DNA of 64,000 nucleotides from assembly GCA_013399855.1 (NCBI GenBank), contig VXAY01002398.1, forward strand, positions 43,226 through 107,225, given 5' to 3'. Positions 44,605 to 57,058 of the stretch are shown one piece after another (position 1 is the stretch's first letter; every line of letters starts with the position of its first letter). The DNA comes from Oxyruncus cristatus. Lineage: Eukaryota > Chordata > Aves > Passeriformes > Cotingidae. A model generated the notes under the pieces. It was not told the DNA's origin and did no database searches. It saw only the letters and a list, made by a program, of their open reading frames with translations. A program made the translations under genes and the position numbers.

Positions 44605-44847
44605 ACATGGCTGTGTGCTTTATGGCTTTGGCCCCCAGGTGGGCCTCATGGTGTTCCAGCCAGTTTGGGGCTGGGTCAGGGGCTCCAGGGTGTGGTGTGG
44701 GCAGTGCCCCTGGTCTCCAGTGACCAACAGCTGCCCCAGAGAGAACAGTGCTATTTATTTCACATATCATGGAAAATGGTCTGTTTATGTTTACTAAGAT
44801 TGCTTTCTAAAATAATATCATTTTTTGATTAAAACAGTATAGTCTTT

Positions 44848-44945
44848 GGGGGAAAAAAACAAACAAACAAACAAAACAAAAAAAAACCCAAAACCAAACC
44901 AAACAAAGGCGGGGGCGGGGGGGGGGAGAAGGGGAGAAAAAGAGC
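44848..44945. repeat. Low-complexity A/C-rich then G-rich tract
   Basis: (CAAA)n and CCAAA-type repeats followed by a run of ten or so G. Simple sequence, prone to assembly error. Confidence 0.9.
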
Positions 44946-47900
44946 CAAGCAAGAGAGCCAAGATGCTATTTTTGTCTAAGTTACAGCAAATAAAGCTGGG
45001 TTTTTAATAAATCTGGAAATCTAGAAGAATCTTTCTTTGCACACAGGCAGAATTTCTACAAAATCTGACTTACACCTGCAAAGCCTTCTTCTATCACACT
45101 GTCTGTAACAGTGGTCTTAACATCTAAGATTATTACAAGAGGCCTGGTAGATGATACTCTTTAATTTAGCTTCACGTAATGCCAAGCAATGAGTCTAAAA
45201 GCAAGCCACTTCAGTTTTGGATATAGCTCCAGGGAGTAAAGCCATGTATTGCAATGCAACAAGAGTTGGCATTACAGTCCTTATTAATATCACACAACTT
45301 TTAAATAACTTATTCTAATGCATTAATGGAACACAGCTGCCAGATGATCAAATGCACTGTGTCACTCCCAGCTGCTTCATCAGAAAATACATGCAGAGAA
45401 TGTATAATGGCAAAGTTCTTGATCACAAAGACAGATTATTTAACTTGTTGGCTGCAGAAGGGACACTAGACACAAATGGCTTTCTGGAAAACGCAACAAG
45501 GCAACACAGAAACATTGGTTCTGTGTCAGTCAAAACATCAGAATGTCTGAATGTTTGAGACACATGTGAGGGGAATTTCCAGTAAAACAAGTAGCTTCAT
45601 TGAAAAATCCATGCTTAATGCTATTATGTCTAATTTTAAATACTTTTATATTTCCCAAAATTCTTCCTCTATTGGGCTACACCTTCAGTTGGTGCAGAAG
45701 AACAGTGAATGGACATCCTCAAAAACTTCAGCATCTTGGCAGCTCCTGCAGTCTTTTGTCTGAACACACTTAGAGCACATCAGCATTACTAAGATTTCTT
45801 CAAATTATACATCCATAAGGATTAGCATACATGCTGCAAATCATAAAAACACCTCTCCTTGGCCATGATGTGCTTTTTGAAGATGTGAGAGGGACTAGGC
45901 ACAGCTGGATGCACAGCAGCAAAGTCCTCCTTCATTCCCCCCAGGGCAGCCTCACTGCGGTGTGCATGGCCACAGGGGATGTGGGACTATGTGTCTATCA
46001 GAGGTGGCTTGTCCCTCACTGGATCAGGATAGTAGAGACACATAACAATTTGGTAGGAAGAGAAACTCAGCTACAACTGTTCTTGCAGAACACCTTCAGC
46101 AGCATTAAAAGGCATGCTTGTGTGTTTAAGATTCATCACAGAATTTTAATTCTAGAAATATATAATTAAGAACATTTGTACGTGTGCTTCCAGCACCTAT
46201 AAAGGTGTTAATTTGCCTTACAGGCTGCTGCCATATCTTTATCATCTGCAGTAAAAAGATAAAGGTTACGTTTTTCAAATCTTCAGGTGACATGGTATGA
46301 AATGGTTGGCAGCAGCTAAGACAACCAGCAGGATTTCTAGCTTTGGAGGTGGCAACAGTCTGTTCTGTCACACGGGTGACACACATGAGGCCCAGAATGA
46401 ACCTTTTCCACCTCTTCCTGGTCACAGAGATCATAGACAGGTTGAGAATTGCTAAATTAATCAATTTGGCACAGCTGGAGACATGTGCTTAACAAAGACA
46501 CTAAAGGAGGCAATGCCTCCATAATAGAGGAAATAATTATATTGCAGCTCATGAAGAGCTGGCCTGTTCTTTAATGTACGTAACAAAGGGTAGAAAAAAG
46601 CAATTTTTTACACATAAGAAGCACAGGAGAGAAATGATGAACACCACATGTTAAAAAAGTAGGCTAAAAAAAAGGCTAAAAAAGACCCCCAAAACCATGA
46701 AGGACTGTTGCATGCCAGCAGTCTGCCCACTTCCTGTAACAGTGCCCACTACTAGGCTTCAAAATGCATGTTCAAAATGCCCATGTTTTCCCTCTCTTTC
46801 TTTAAAGTCTGTTGTTCCACATACAATCATTCCACCAAAACCCCCAGACCACATGTCCCCATTGATGCAGATGGGAAATTATTCTCATAACTAAACTGCT
46901 ATCTGATTTACCACAAACCAAAAGGCTTTTAGGAGTATTACCTTATACCTTATAGCCATTAAAATATTACCTTATAGCCATTTAAATAATTTGCACTCAG
47001 GAAAGTTTCCTTAGTTGTTTTAATTGAGATCGATCAAAGGCAATTTAATGAAACTCTGGAGATTTCTATCCAAAGACTTTGAAAACGAAGCCTTTCGTGG
47101 TGCAGGGTCTTTATTTTGGCTTTAGACCACATACAGATTGACACCACAGCTGGTACAACTGGATTTTCATCCCAGTTAATGCTTCTAAAGTTTCACTGAC
47201 TTTCCTTGTTTAGTTCACACTGCCACTGACTATGAAATATCTGCAAAAAGCATTTTCCAAACACTGTCATAGATTTTATTTTGTGTTCTACAGAAGCTCA
47301 AAGCTCTCCAAAGGCAGAATGCTTCTCATCAGCCTAATCAGGCAGGACTAACATATAACAGATACCGCTCCTCACCTCGAGCAGTAGAAAACACGTATTT
47401 TTTTAGAATACTGAAATCATCCTGTGCTTATCCTTGCACGTGCTACACACAGCATCCAGACTGAAAACCAGCAATGCTAATTACCACGAAGAATTTCCAT
47501 TGCCTCTGAAGTCTGCCTTTTTACCCACAGCAGTGCTTTAATAAGTGTGAAAATGTATTCTAAAACTGTTGCAATCCCTAACTGTTCAGAAGGTATGCAG
47601 AAGTGTTTAAGCACACAATAGTGCTTTAATCTGCTATAATCCTCTAAAAAGATTACTTTCTCAGGAATTTTTGTATCTTGGCATTCAGCTAAGGTATTAT
47701 TAAGATGAGAGGTTAATTAAAGAAAATTGAAGGCTCCTTCTGAGATAGAGGAAGAAAAGAAACCCCACTTGTATGCTTCTGCTCAGGAGGGCTTTGGAAA
47801 ATCTAGTAAGGTGTGTTGTTTTAATTGTAACAGCACCAGATCTGATTCTTAACTGCAATGAATGAAAGTAGCAAAAGGAAAAGTGAAGTGACTTCTCCAG

Positions 47901-48355
47901 AAAATCCCCACTGTACATGTGAGTATTCCTGTCATCTTTCTGGTTTAACTCCAAAGTCCAGCTGTGGCCCAAGCAATATCCACTGCTGTCTGGGCAGATA
48001 TAGACCAGTATGGGAAGTACACAGGAAGGTAGGACAGAATGGGCATCGTGAGAATTTTGAGAGATAAGAGTCAAAAAGAAAAGAGGAGTGCAGAACAAAG
48101 ACTACATTGGAAACAAGAGCCTGGAACCCAAGCACCAGCTATGGCCTACAGCTTTGTCTCACACAGCCCAAGGCACACCTTTGTTTTGGCATTCTTACTA
48201 CATAGCATGCTAGTGTTAAGGCATGATCTGTTGAGGCTGAAGAAGCACTTCCCCAGCCTGACACAGATGTACAAACAGATAAAACTCAGCAAGAATTTTA
48301 TAAGAAATTATGCAAGTAATGCAGTTACGTTTTTGTCTAGCTGGGGAGGGTGTTA
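44946..48355. other. Nothing recognised
   Basis: About 3.4 kb without a supported gene or named repeat. Confidence 0.45.
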
Positions 48356-48359
48356 AACT

Positions 48360-48647
48360 GCAGAAACTTTTCTGTCACAGTACTTGTTTTTTCTCCTGAG
48401 GGGAAGCGGGAGGAGCGCGTGTTGGCCACCACCTTGGTCTGCGCACTAGAGGGGAAGAGACTAGAGATGATCTCTGCTGTTGATTTGAACCATTCTGTTT
48501 GTATTGTTGTTGTTGCTGCTGTATTTCTTTTCAGTAAACTGTTATTTTTTCACTCATATCTCCTTGCATTTGTCTCTCTGTATTTTGAAAGGGAAGGTGA
48601 CCCATTTGTTGGAGTCTCTGCCCCAGCATTTCTCTTAAACCAAGACA
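48360..48647 (+). mobile_element. Probable avian endogenous retrovirus LTR, 3' part
   Basis: GTATTGTTGTTGTTGCTGCT, then the signal-like AGTAAACTGTTATTTTTTC and the end TCTTAAACCAAGACA (to 48647) match the 3' part of a common bird LTR as I remember it. The left limit is uncertain; GGAGCGCGTGTTGGCCACC near 48412 may be inside it. Confidence 0.5.
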
Positions 48648-48749
48648 CTGTCCCATACCAAAGGTCAAGGTTAGCTCCAAACTGCAGGAGCACTCAATCA
48701 CAGAAATTGAGCCACCTGCAATATTTCAAGACAACCAACAAACCTCATG

Positions 48750-48890
48750 GAATGGCAGGATGACAGAATGTTTTGGCTTGGAAGGGACCTTACAGGTAAT
48801 CTAGCCTAACCCCCTGCCACCGCATGTGGTATCTGTTACAAGATCAGGTTGCTCAAAGTCTCATTCAACCTCATTTCATAGGATGGGTTG
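48750..48890 (-). mobile_element. CR1 LINE 3' end fragment
   Basis: GACAGAATGTTTTGGCTTGG, AAGGGACCTTACAGGTAATC, TAGCCTAACCCCCTGCCACC and AGGTTGCTCAAAGTC are the reverse complement of a CR1 tail, about 140 bp. Confidence 0.9.
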
Positions 48891-51800
48891 AGGCACATCT
48901 CAAGTGTTGGTGTTAGACTGAAATATCCATCTAATTTAATAAAACAGATAGACAGACAGAAGAGAAATCATTTAACCCAGAGCCTGAGCAGAGTGATTAG
49001 AGACCTACTCAGCGTTAATAGCAGTACAGTGTGCCAGGCTGCATCTATGAAAATAAGGGATATATGCACCTAAACTTGAATTGCCCATCTCAGTCACCCA
49101 TAGCTTTGAAAAACTACACTTTCCAGACTGAATTTGGTGTCAAAATGAATGATCTCAAAAAAAACAAGCTGCCTTACAGTCAAGAATGCTCAGTCAGTTG
49201 GAGTCATCTGTGTCCACGAGCCCAAAGGAAGCTTTTCTGGCGGGCCATCACCATGCTGAGCCAACACTCCCTGACTGGTGCAGAATGGGTTCACTTGACA
49301 CTCACTGATGTGCAGCCATGTCAACATGGAGCTTTGTCCTGGAGGATATGCTCTACTTTAAGCAGGAATTAGTGAGCTAAGGCACTACAGTAACACTCAG
49401 GGGAGCTGCAGTGGCATCTGTTTGTCCTCACCTCCCAGCAGGTCATGACTACCTTTGTCCAGAGGTCACTGGCCCTGAAGCGGGGTCAGTAGAGGAGGTG
49501 GCCTCAGAGCTCCACAGCAACATCACCACAAGAACTGAAATAGCCAGGCTATTTTCAGCCACCAGCCAAAACAGCTGAGGATTTAAAACTGAAAACTGAC
49601 ATGAATTAAGCTTTTATTCAAAGCAGTTAACTACACTTTAATCTACAAAACCAGGGCTTTGATCTGCCATGATTTAAAGTTCTACCCAAAATAACCCCAA
49701 ACAAACCACAATGAAAACAAACAAACAAACAAACAAAAGCCAACACAAAACCAAACTACAGAATAAAAGAAAAGATAGTATTGTGAGTAGAGACAGAGTT
49801 TTCCAAAGGGTGATTGTTGGTTCATTTTCAGGAAGATTTGCTCTTTAACCATCCAGACGAAAGTCAGTGCCCAATCAGATGGAAGTTCTGCAAAACTGAA
49901 TTCTTTATAGCTTTTGTGGAGACATAATCCTTTCCTCTGCAGACGTCAGAATTGACAAGTTGCACTTCCTAGCAGTTTAGTCCATCACCACCTGCAGCAA
50001 CATCACTGGATATTTAAGGAGACTTCAAAAACTGAAAAAGACATTTTCTTGAATACACTTTTGTTAAAAAAAAGTTTTAATATCAAAAAGGTGTAGGCTG
50101 CACTTAAAACTGTCTGGGAAGAGCAGATATTTATATGTGCCTCATAGGATTGCCGTGATAAAGTGTACCAAACTCCTCTTTACTAATGTTCAAGGTTTGA
50201 ACCAGGACAAGCCAAAAGCCTCACCTATAGAATCTACTGAACTATTCAGTCTTGCAGCCAGTAGCTTTAATAAAACAAGCCAATGCAGGCATCAACAAAA
50301 ACTCTATTAAGACCCTAGCCAAAAACTGTAGCTTGATCCTTTTAAATCACATACTCAGGTCACATCTGTAATTACACAGAAGGGAATTACACAGGCACTA
50401 TCAAAGGCCTTTTACCTGTGGTGACAGATAAGATCTTGGCTCATGGTCTTTACAGCATACTGAATTTCACTACTTCGAGGCTATAGTATTCAACTAATTG
50501 CTCTTTAATCCTAAGAAAAGATAGAAAGAATCATTTCTAAAGGAGTAATTGATGTCAAGGAGATTGAAAGCATAACCCAAGAGAAGTGGCCCTTTCCTTC
50601 TTTCTTGGAAAACAAACAAACCAAGAAAACAACTTCTTATCTATATTTCCACTCATGCAACAAGAAAAATTTGAGCCTGGCTACTGTGTTGGGAACAGTT
50701 TCAAAAGTGTGTTCATAAGTGAGATTCCCCAGTTGAAGCCATTTGAATGGCTATCAAGTTTACAGGAAAAGCCATTCAAACCCTGCTCCAGCATCCTTCT
50801 TTTACTGACTTTTTAGACCAAATGCGTGTGCCTGTAGTGTATGTCCCCCTAACACTGACTTCAGAAGGAAGTAGCACTGTTGGGTTCCACTGTTGGAAGA
50901 CACTTTGTGCACTACATATATCCTGGGAAAAGCTAGATCATGGCTGCTAGGTCAGCACTGTACTCATAGACACCAGAATCAGACAGACCTACTCTTCCCC
51001 TGTGTGCTGTGTTGGCTCCAGACCATGTGGCATACGACACCAAAGTGGGAAACTCCAGACACTGGCTAGCACGCACCCCCGTGGGCACAGAAAGAGCTGA
51101 AGCCCAGTGGTGTATATGGACTTGGTGGGAGCTGAGTGGGAGCTTGGGGAGCTTGAGGCTGAGAAGCAGGCTACTAGCAGAAATCCCAGCCTTAGCAAAC
51201 CTGGCTCCTGTGAATGACTGCAAAGAAGCATTTCTTCCTCAGGCACAGCTTGGGCTGGTCTGTTTCCCCAGTATGATAGGAAACTGCTCTCCTACGAACC
51301 AATAGGTCTGACCGGGGTGGGGGTGGAGTATGAGGAAACAGCTAAAAGTGCATGTTTCTTTCCTTTCACCAAGCCTGTTCCCTTCAGGAGCCCTGCCATA
51401 GCACTTTTACAGAAAATTAGTGTCAGCAAAACCTCATCCTTCAAACACTTAGCTCAGACATACAGGCAATCATACGATGTTTTGCTTGTGGCTGAAGAAG
51501 GCAATGACTTACACATGCTGTCAGCTTGCTTGCGCATCTGGTCTGGAAAAAAAATGGTTTAAAACAGTGTGGTATTTAGAACGAAAACCCTAAACTACTA
51601 GACGGAGAGGACGTTCATTAGTACACATGAGGGATGCAATAATAACCTGGTAATTACTGTATATTTGCAAATTTTGGAGGGTTTCCTTTATGCCTTTGAT
51701 CTCTCTCTACTGTATGTTCCTAACATAGTTGATTTCCTCCCCAAAAAGGGCTTGCAGAAGCAGGAAATTGCTTAATCAAGCTTTTCTGGCCTTCAGGGAA

Positions 51801-52350
51801 TTATAGCTAACTACATTTATATGCATCATCTAAAGATTAAGTTCAAGTTCTTACTAAATCTCAGTGTTTAATGCAAACCGGATGTAGACTTCATATCTCA
51901 TGTAAGCTAGTGTTGGCCAACAAATGCCCCTCAGTTCCCCCACCTGCCTTTTCCTTTTTCCTGCCTTTCCCTTTTTTCAACAAAATACCTGACAAAAAAA
52001 AAGTCTAAGCAAAAACACTATATTTTTTTTGTCTCTAATACTGTGCCTTTCTTCCCAAAGCTGACCTTAACAGGAATGTTATAAAGAGGAGTACAGGAAA
52101 GCTACAAAACCAGAGTTCTTTTCAGGTTTGAGATGGAAGACCATCTCCACTAAAATCAATAAGAGCTGTGAGAATTATATTAGTGATTTTTACCCTTTAG
52201 GATGAGGGTTTACCTCATAGGATTCATAGATTTTCGTTGAAAATAGAGGAGACAATCATACCAATAAATGAAAGACCCTTTAACTTAAGCACTGTTTTTT
52301 AAAAATCTCTATATAAGCCATCTTTCTCAGCCAAAACACATTTTAGACTT
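48891..52350. other. Nothing recognised apart from a (CAAA)n run
   Basis: About 3.5 kb. A (CAAA)5-type repeat lies near 49720-49737. The part around 50930-51220 is GC-richer but has no recognisable protein on either strand. Confidence 0.45.
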
Positions 52351-52701
52351 TGTTGTGGGTTTACTCTGGGCTTATTTTTTTTTAAATTTTTTACACAATT
52401 GCTATGAGATGAGAGAAGTTTTATACAGACAAAAGAGACTTGACATGGGGGAATAATATTAAATTTATTACTAGCAGGATAAAAACTAAAGAATAATATA
52501 TACAACAATTCTAACTAGGTAAAATTATGAAGAAAATTCTATGTATTTACAAAATTATCCCTCCTCCCTGTATCAGTCCAGGAGGAGAAAAGTCTTTTTT
52601 CTACTTTCAGGGTTTACAGTCCTCTAAGTCAAATTTGCAGCACTTGGAAGTTTTCTTCTATTATCTCTAGGGCGACAGCTCTAATCCATTGTAGCTGGAA
52701 A

Positions 52702-52722
52702 TCTCTCTCTCTCTCTCTCTCT
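52702..52722. repeat. (CT)n microsatellite
   Basis: About ten CT units inside the LTR at 52351-53567. Confidence 0.95.
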
Positions 52723-52831
52723 GCTGCACGTCGCCCTCAGGACTGTCCCTGCTCCTCCCTGCCGGGCCAGGACCGGAGGCCGGGGGGTACTCGGGCCCTG
52801 TGAGGTCCTCCATGGACTGCAAGGGGACAAC

Positions 52832-53412
52832 NNNNNNNNNNNNNNNNNNNNNNNNNNNNNNNNNNNNNNNNNNNNNNNNNNNNNNNNNNNNNNNNNNNNN
52901 NNNNNNNNNNNNNNNNNNNNNNNNNNNNNNNNNNNNNNNNNNNNNNNNNNNNNNNNNNNNNNNNNNNNNNNNNNNNNNNNNNNNNNNNNNNNNNNNNNNN
53001 NNNNNNNNNNNNNNNNNNNNNNNNNNNNNNNNNNNNNNNNNNNNNNNNNNNNNNNNNNNNNNNNNNNNNNNNNNNNNNNNNNNNNNNNNNNNNNNNNNNN
53101 NNNNNNNNNNNNNNNNNNNNNNNNNNNNNNNNNNNNNNNNNNNNNNNNNNNNNNNNNNNNNNNNNNNNNNNNNNNNNNNNNNNNNNNNNNNNNNNNNNNN
53201 NNNNNNNNNNNNNNNNNNNNNNNNNNNNNNNNNNNNNNNNNNNNNNNNNNNNNNNNNNNNNNNNNNNNNNNNNNNNNNNNNNNNNNNNNNNNNNNNNNNN
53301 NNNNNNNNNNNNNNNNNNNNNNNNNNNNNNNNNNNNNNNNNNNNNNNNNNNNNNNNNNNNNNNNNNNNNNNNNNNNNNNNNNNNNNNNNNNNNNNNNNNN
53401 NNNNNNNNNNNN
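52832..53412. other. Assembly gap (581 N)
   Basis: Lies wholly inside the LTR. Long open frames called across it on either strand are artefacts of N. Confidence 0.99.
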
Positions 53413-53567
53413 ACAGGTTTCTTTTCTGTTTTTTCTTAAATATGTCATTTGCAGAGGCATTCCAAAAACTTGTGATTGGCTTTGCTCTGGAAATCTACCT
53501 GGAATTAACTATGTTCAACCCTGGGGCCGGCAGGGGGGGGATGGGGGAGGGTGGTAAACTCACAACA

Positions 53568-56500
53568 GATTTTTATTTCTAAAGTATTTATTTTGAGTAG
53601 CCCAAACGGGTTGTACCAATAATAAAAAAATATTGTGTCTCAAGACAAAAGGAAAGGGAGAAAGTCCTAATACAGTTATAATTTCAAAAAAAAAGAAAAA
53701 AAATCTTAAACCAAACTGATGTCCTGTCTCTTCTGTATTACCATGTTCAGTCTATGTTTTCTCATTCCCAATCCTCATTCAAGTCAGAGATGTTACCCTC
53801 TGGAGCCTCAATTCCTCTTAATTCTGAACCCATCTCCTGATAATTTTTAGTACATTCCGCTTCACAGGAGTGTCTCACACTGAATCCCTTTCAGCCTTGT
53901 CAGGACCAGATCAGGTCATGAAATTCCCATGTATATGGCAATTTGCAGCCCTGCATTTCGATGTCATCCCACAGTGTTCTTATTTGTAAAGGTGCTGATC
54001 CTCTGGCATCTCCACACAGCTGGTGTTAACAATTTCAGGTGACAATATCACACCAAGAGAGACCTGACAAGACGACCAGAGTCAGTATTTTTAACAGTCT
54101 CTACATTTAAAAACATTTACTGTCAATGTGCTTCAAAACTAGAAAACTCCAGTTACCTTGATTTTAAACTCTATTCAAAGAGCTACCTATCCTGCAGGCC
54201 AAGTGTCCAACCTGTAGTCCTGCAATGAATTATCATTGCCTAGGTGAAACTGCATTCTCACGGAGTCTCACTGAAATAAATCTTGTTCTCTCTACTCAGA
54301 GAGTATTGAGGGAGTATTCCTCAGAGTTTGTCGAGGGAGTATTCCTCAGTTTATTGAGGGATCCAAGCCTCATCATTTATTAACAAGTCAACAGAAATAT
54401 GATTAGCAAGCAAAGCAGAAACCCCACCAACATCACAAACCCAAATGAAATACTTCAATTTTCACAGTCTGTTGAGGCATCCTATTTAGTATTCAGGCAG
54501 GACCCATCAACACAACAGTGTTTCCACTGTTCTCTCATTTTGCTAGACTGAGCCTGGGCAGGCAATAACTTGAAACCAGAAACCCTTTCTGAGAAACCCT
54601 TTTACGACAGATGGTTACAATCAGCTTTTACCGGTAAGCACAAATGAAGAATGATGTTTAAATTCTTAGCATCCTCTAGATAACATCTCGTGTAAACAGA
54701 AGTAAATTGCATATAAGAAATGCCTTTAAATGTATTTAAAGAGACCACCTCTATTTCAGCATTCCTCTCTGAAACCAAGAGCATGACTTCTTGAACATAC
54801 ACAGTTCAAGGGGCCCCAAGTTTGCGTCTTGCTCTATTAACCAAACCAGTTCTTACTGAGAGCACTGCCAAATGCTGGAGATGATACGATACGGAGCAAG
54901 TATATCACCCTCCATAAACAAAGTAATTGCCAGAGTAACTATTCATAGTGGCTTTGCACAATATAATTTGATTCTATAATGAGAACAATCTCTCTTCACT
55001 CCCTGTAGCAAATATTTTTAAGATTAGGAGGCCTGTGTTACATCCATATGATTAATCAGCGTGCCATTCTCAGCCTTGCTAAAAGGAGATACTAGGATAC
55101 TGAACAGCATATTTCTGAAAGATGGGGGATGGGAGGAACAGGACAGACATGTTCCATACAAAAAACCAAACTGCTAATAATGGCAAGAGTCAATGTAGTT
55201 GACACCTGCCACTTCATTTACAGTTTAACAGCAAAAGAAACTGCTTGTTTAGGAAATTTAACTTAATGCTACTTACTGCAGTCAAACATATTTCTTTGTT
55301 AATGCTGCTTTATAACTTCTTGCTGGTTACAGTGCTGAAGCATTTGCTTACTTTGGAAGAAATTTTCCCCTTCTCCATGAGAAAAGTGTTTCCCATAATT
55401 TTTGCCATGAGCAGAGGGAGCTCAGGGGTCAGGGGCGAGTCCAGAATATTTTTTATAGTAAAGGCCAAGTAATATTTTGTCTGTTAGCTTACAACCTTAT
55501 TTTCCCTGTTCCTTTGTTCTCATCCTTTCACCCCAATTTCCTTTAGCGAGATGCAAAAAAAAAAAAAAAAATAGGAAGTTCAAATTTTTGGATTTCCTTT
55601 AAAATATTCTGCAAATATGCAAGAGAGAATCTGGGGATGGAATAGACCTATTGCAGCAGAAACTCTTTTCCATTTTGGTCAGAACATCAGACCTTGATTG
55701 CTGCAAATTGCATTAATGTATAGGAAACTGGCAAATTTTTTTTTTTCACGAGAGTCAAGAAATGGAAAACNACAACTTTTTATCCTAATTTGTAATAATG
55801 GTTTGGTTAACACTTCAGAATATCTTCCTGTCAGTCAAAGAATACATGTGACAACACACACGTGAGCTGCCTTCTGGGCCAGGAGATCCTTCACCTGGAC
55901 CAGCACGGAGCAGAGCAACTATTCCTGATGTTTCTTAGGAAAGAAAATAACCAAAGAGACTCTTCTTAAAATCAGAGAGGTAGGTTAAGAAAAAAAGAAC
56001 AGTTCTTTTTAAAAACCAGAAAAGCTGAAAAAATAGATCTAAAAGCGGATTTAGAAGTTCTTTTATGAGTTATATTTCAGTCCACCACAAAATACTATAA
56101 TAATTATTGTGTTAAATCTTTTGTCTCCTGTGCAAAACAATTAAATATTTACTAGTCAGATTTTACTGTATAAACTCATTTCAGTGCACGGTTGCTCACG
56201 AACAGACAAAAACTCATTTGACTAGAAGATGTTTGTTTTGGGGCAAGAAGAATGTAAGCTGATAACATGATGTTTATAACAGCACAAAAAAGTAGGCATA
56301 GTTATAGTCCTCCTTTGTGTTTCTGAGCACTGGATGGAAGTCTTCTTCTGCAGAACCAGAAGGGTCGATCTGTTAATTCAACACAGATATGAAGTATATC
56401 CTCTTGAAAAAAAAAACAAAGCACTTGTTAATAGGATATCCCATTTAAATTTTACATGGATTAATCATCCTAGCCATATTCTGACCTTAAAAAAACATCT

Positions 56501-56861
56501 AACAAAGTACCTGCACATGGTATATGCATCTTTTTTCAAAATCGCTAGAAGGTTGGTTTTTTTCCAGAGTTGAAGGAGTCCCTATATTCAATTCATTATT
56601 TCTATAGTAGCCCTGGAAGTTTGAGCAAAATAAGCAGGAAGACAAACCTAAATGTAGGCAGAAAAGCACATGCATTTCACTTACAGCAACGCTATTAATC
56701 CTTGCATTTTGATTCAGTTTTCTGTGACTGAAACTTTAAGTTCCTGTTGAACAAAGAGAGTCCTCTCATTTTTTCAAATCACACCAGTTTATGTGGTGGA
56801 TGTTCCTAGGGGGATTGTGGTCTCCACACATTGTACTGGTTGCAATAGCCACCTCTTGTGA
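53568..56861. other. Nothing recognised
   Basis: About 3.3 kb. It has a 17-bp phrase GAGGGAGTATTCCTCAG repeated at about 54308 and 54333, an A run near 55556 and a single N at 55771. No gene. Confidence 0.45.
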
Positions 56862-57058
56862 GACCACAGAACCACAGAATCACAGAATATGCTGAGTTGG
56901 AAGAGACCCATAAAGATCATCGAGTCCAACCCTTAACCCGGCACAGGACCATCCCCAGGAGTCACACGATGTACTGGAGAGTATCATCCAAATGCTTCCT
57001 GAACTCTGTCAGGCTTGGTGCTGTGACCACTTTCCTGGGGAGCATGTTCCAGAAATCT
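56862..57058 (-). mobile_element. CR1 LINE 3' fragment
   Basis: ACCACAGAATCACAGAATAT, GAGTTGGAAGAGACCCATAA and AGATCATCGAGTCCAACCC are the reverse complement of a CR1 3' end, about 195 bp and among the better preserved here. Confidence 0.92.

Larger units (their letters stand above)
52351..53567 (-). mobile_element. Avian endogenous retrovirus solo LTR interrupted by an assembly gap
   Basis: The element opens TGTTGTGGGTTTA (52351-52363) and closes TAAACTCACAACA (53555-53567), inverted ends matching at 12 of 13 bases. The flanks GACTT and GATTT may be a worn 5-bp target duplication. In minus sense AATAAA lies at 52464-52469. GGTCCTCCATGGACTGCAAG just before the gap is typical of a bird LTR family. 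No retroviral gene is visible, so it is probably solo, though the 581 N could hide more. Confidence 0.7.

Noticed and set aside
47858..51305. Several frames of 70-137 codons upstream of FREM1
   Set aside because: They overlap on both strands, partly cover an LTR and a CR1, and none resembles TTC39B or another expected neighbour.
52681..53582. Two open frames of about 260 codons on opposite strands
   Set aside because: Nearly all codons are N from the assembly gap inside an LTR.
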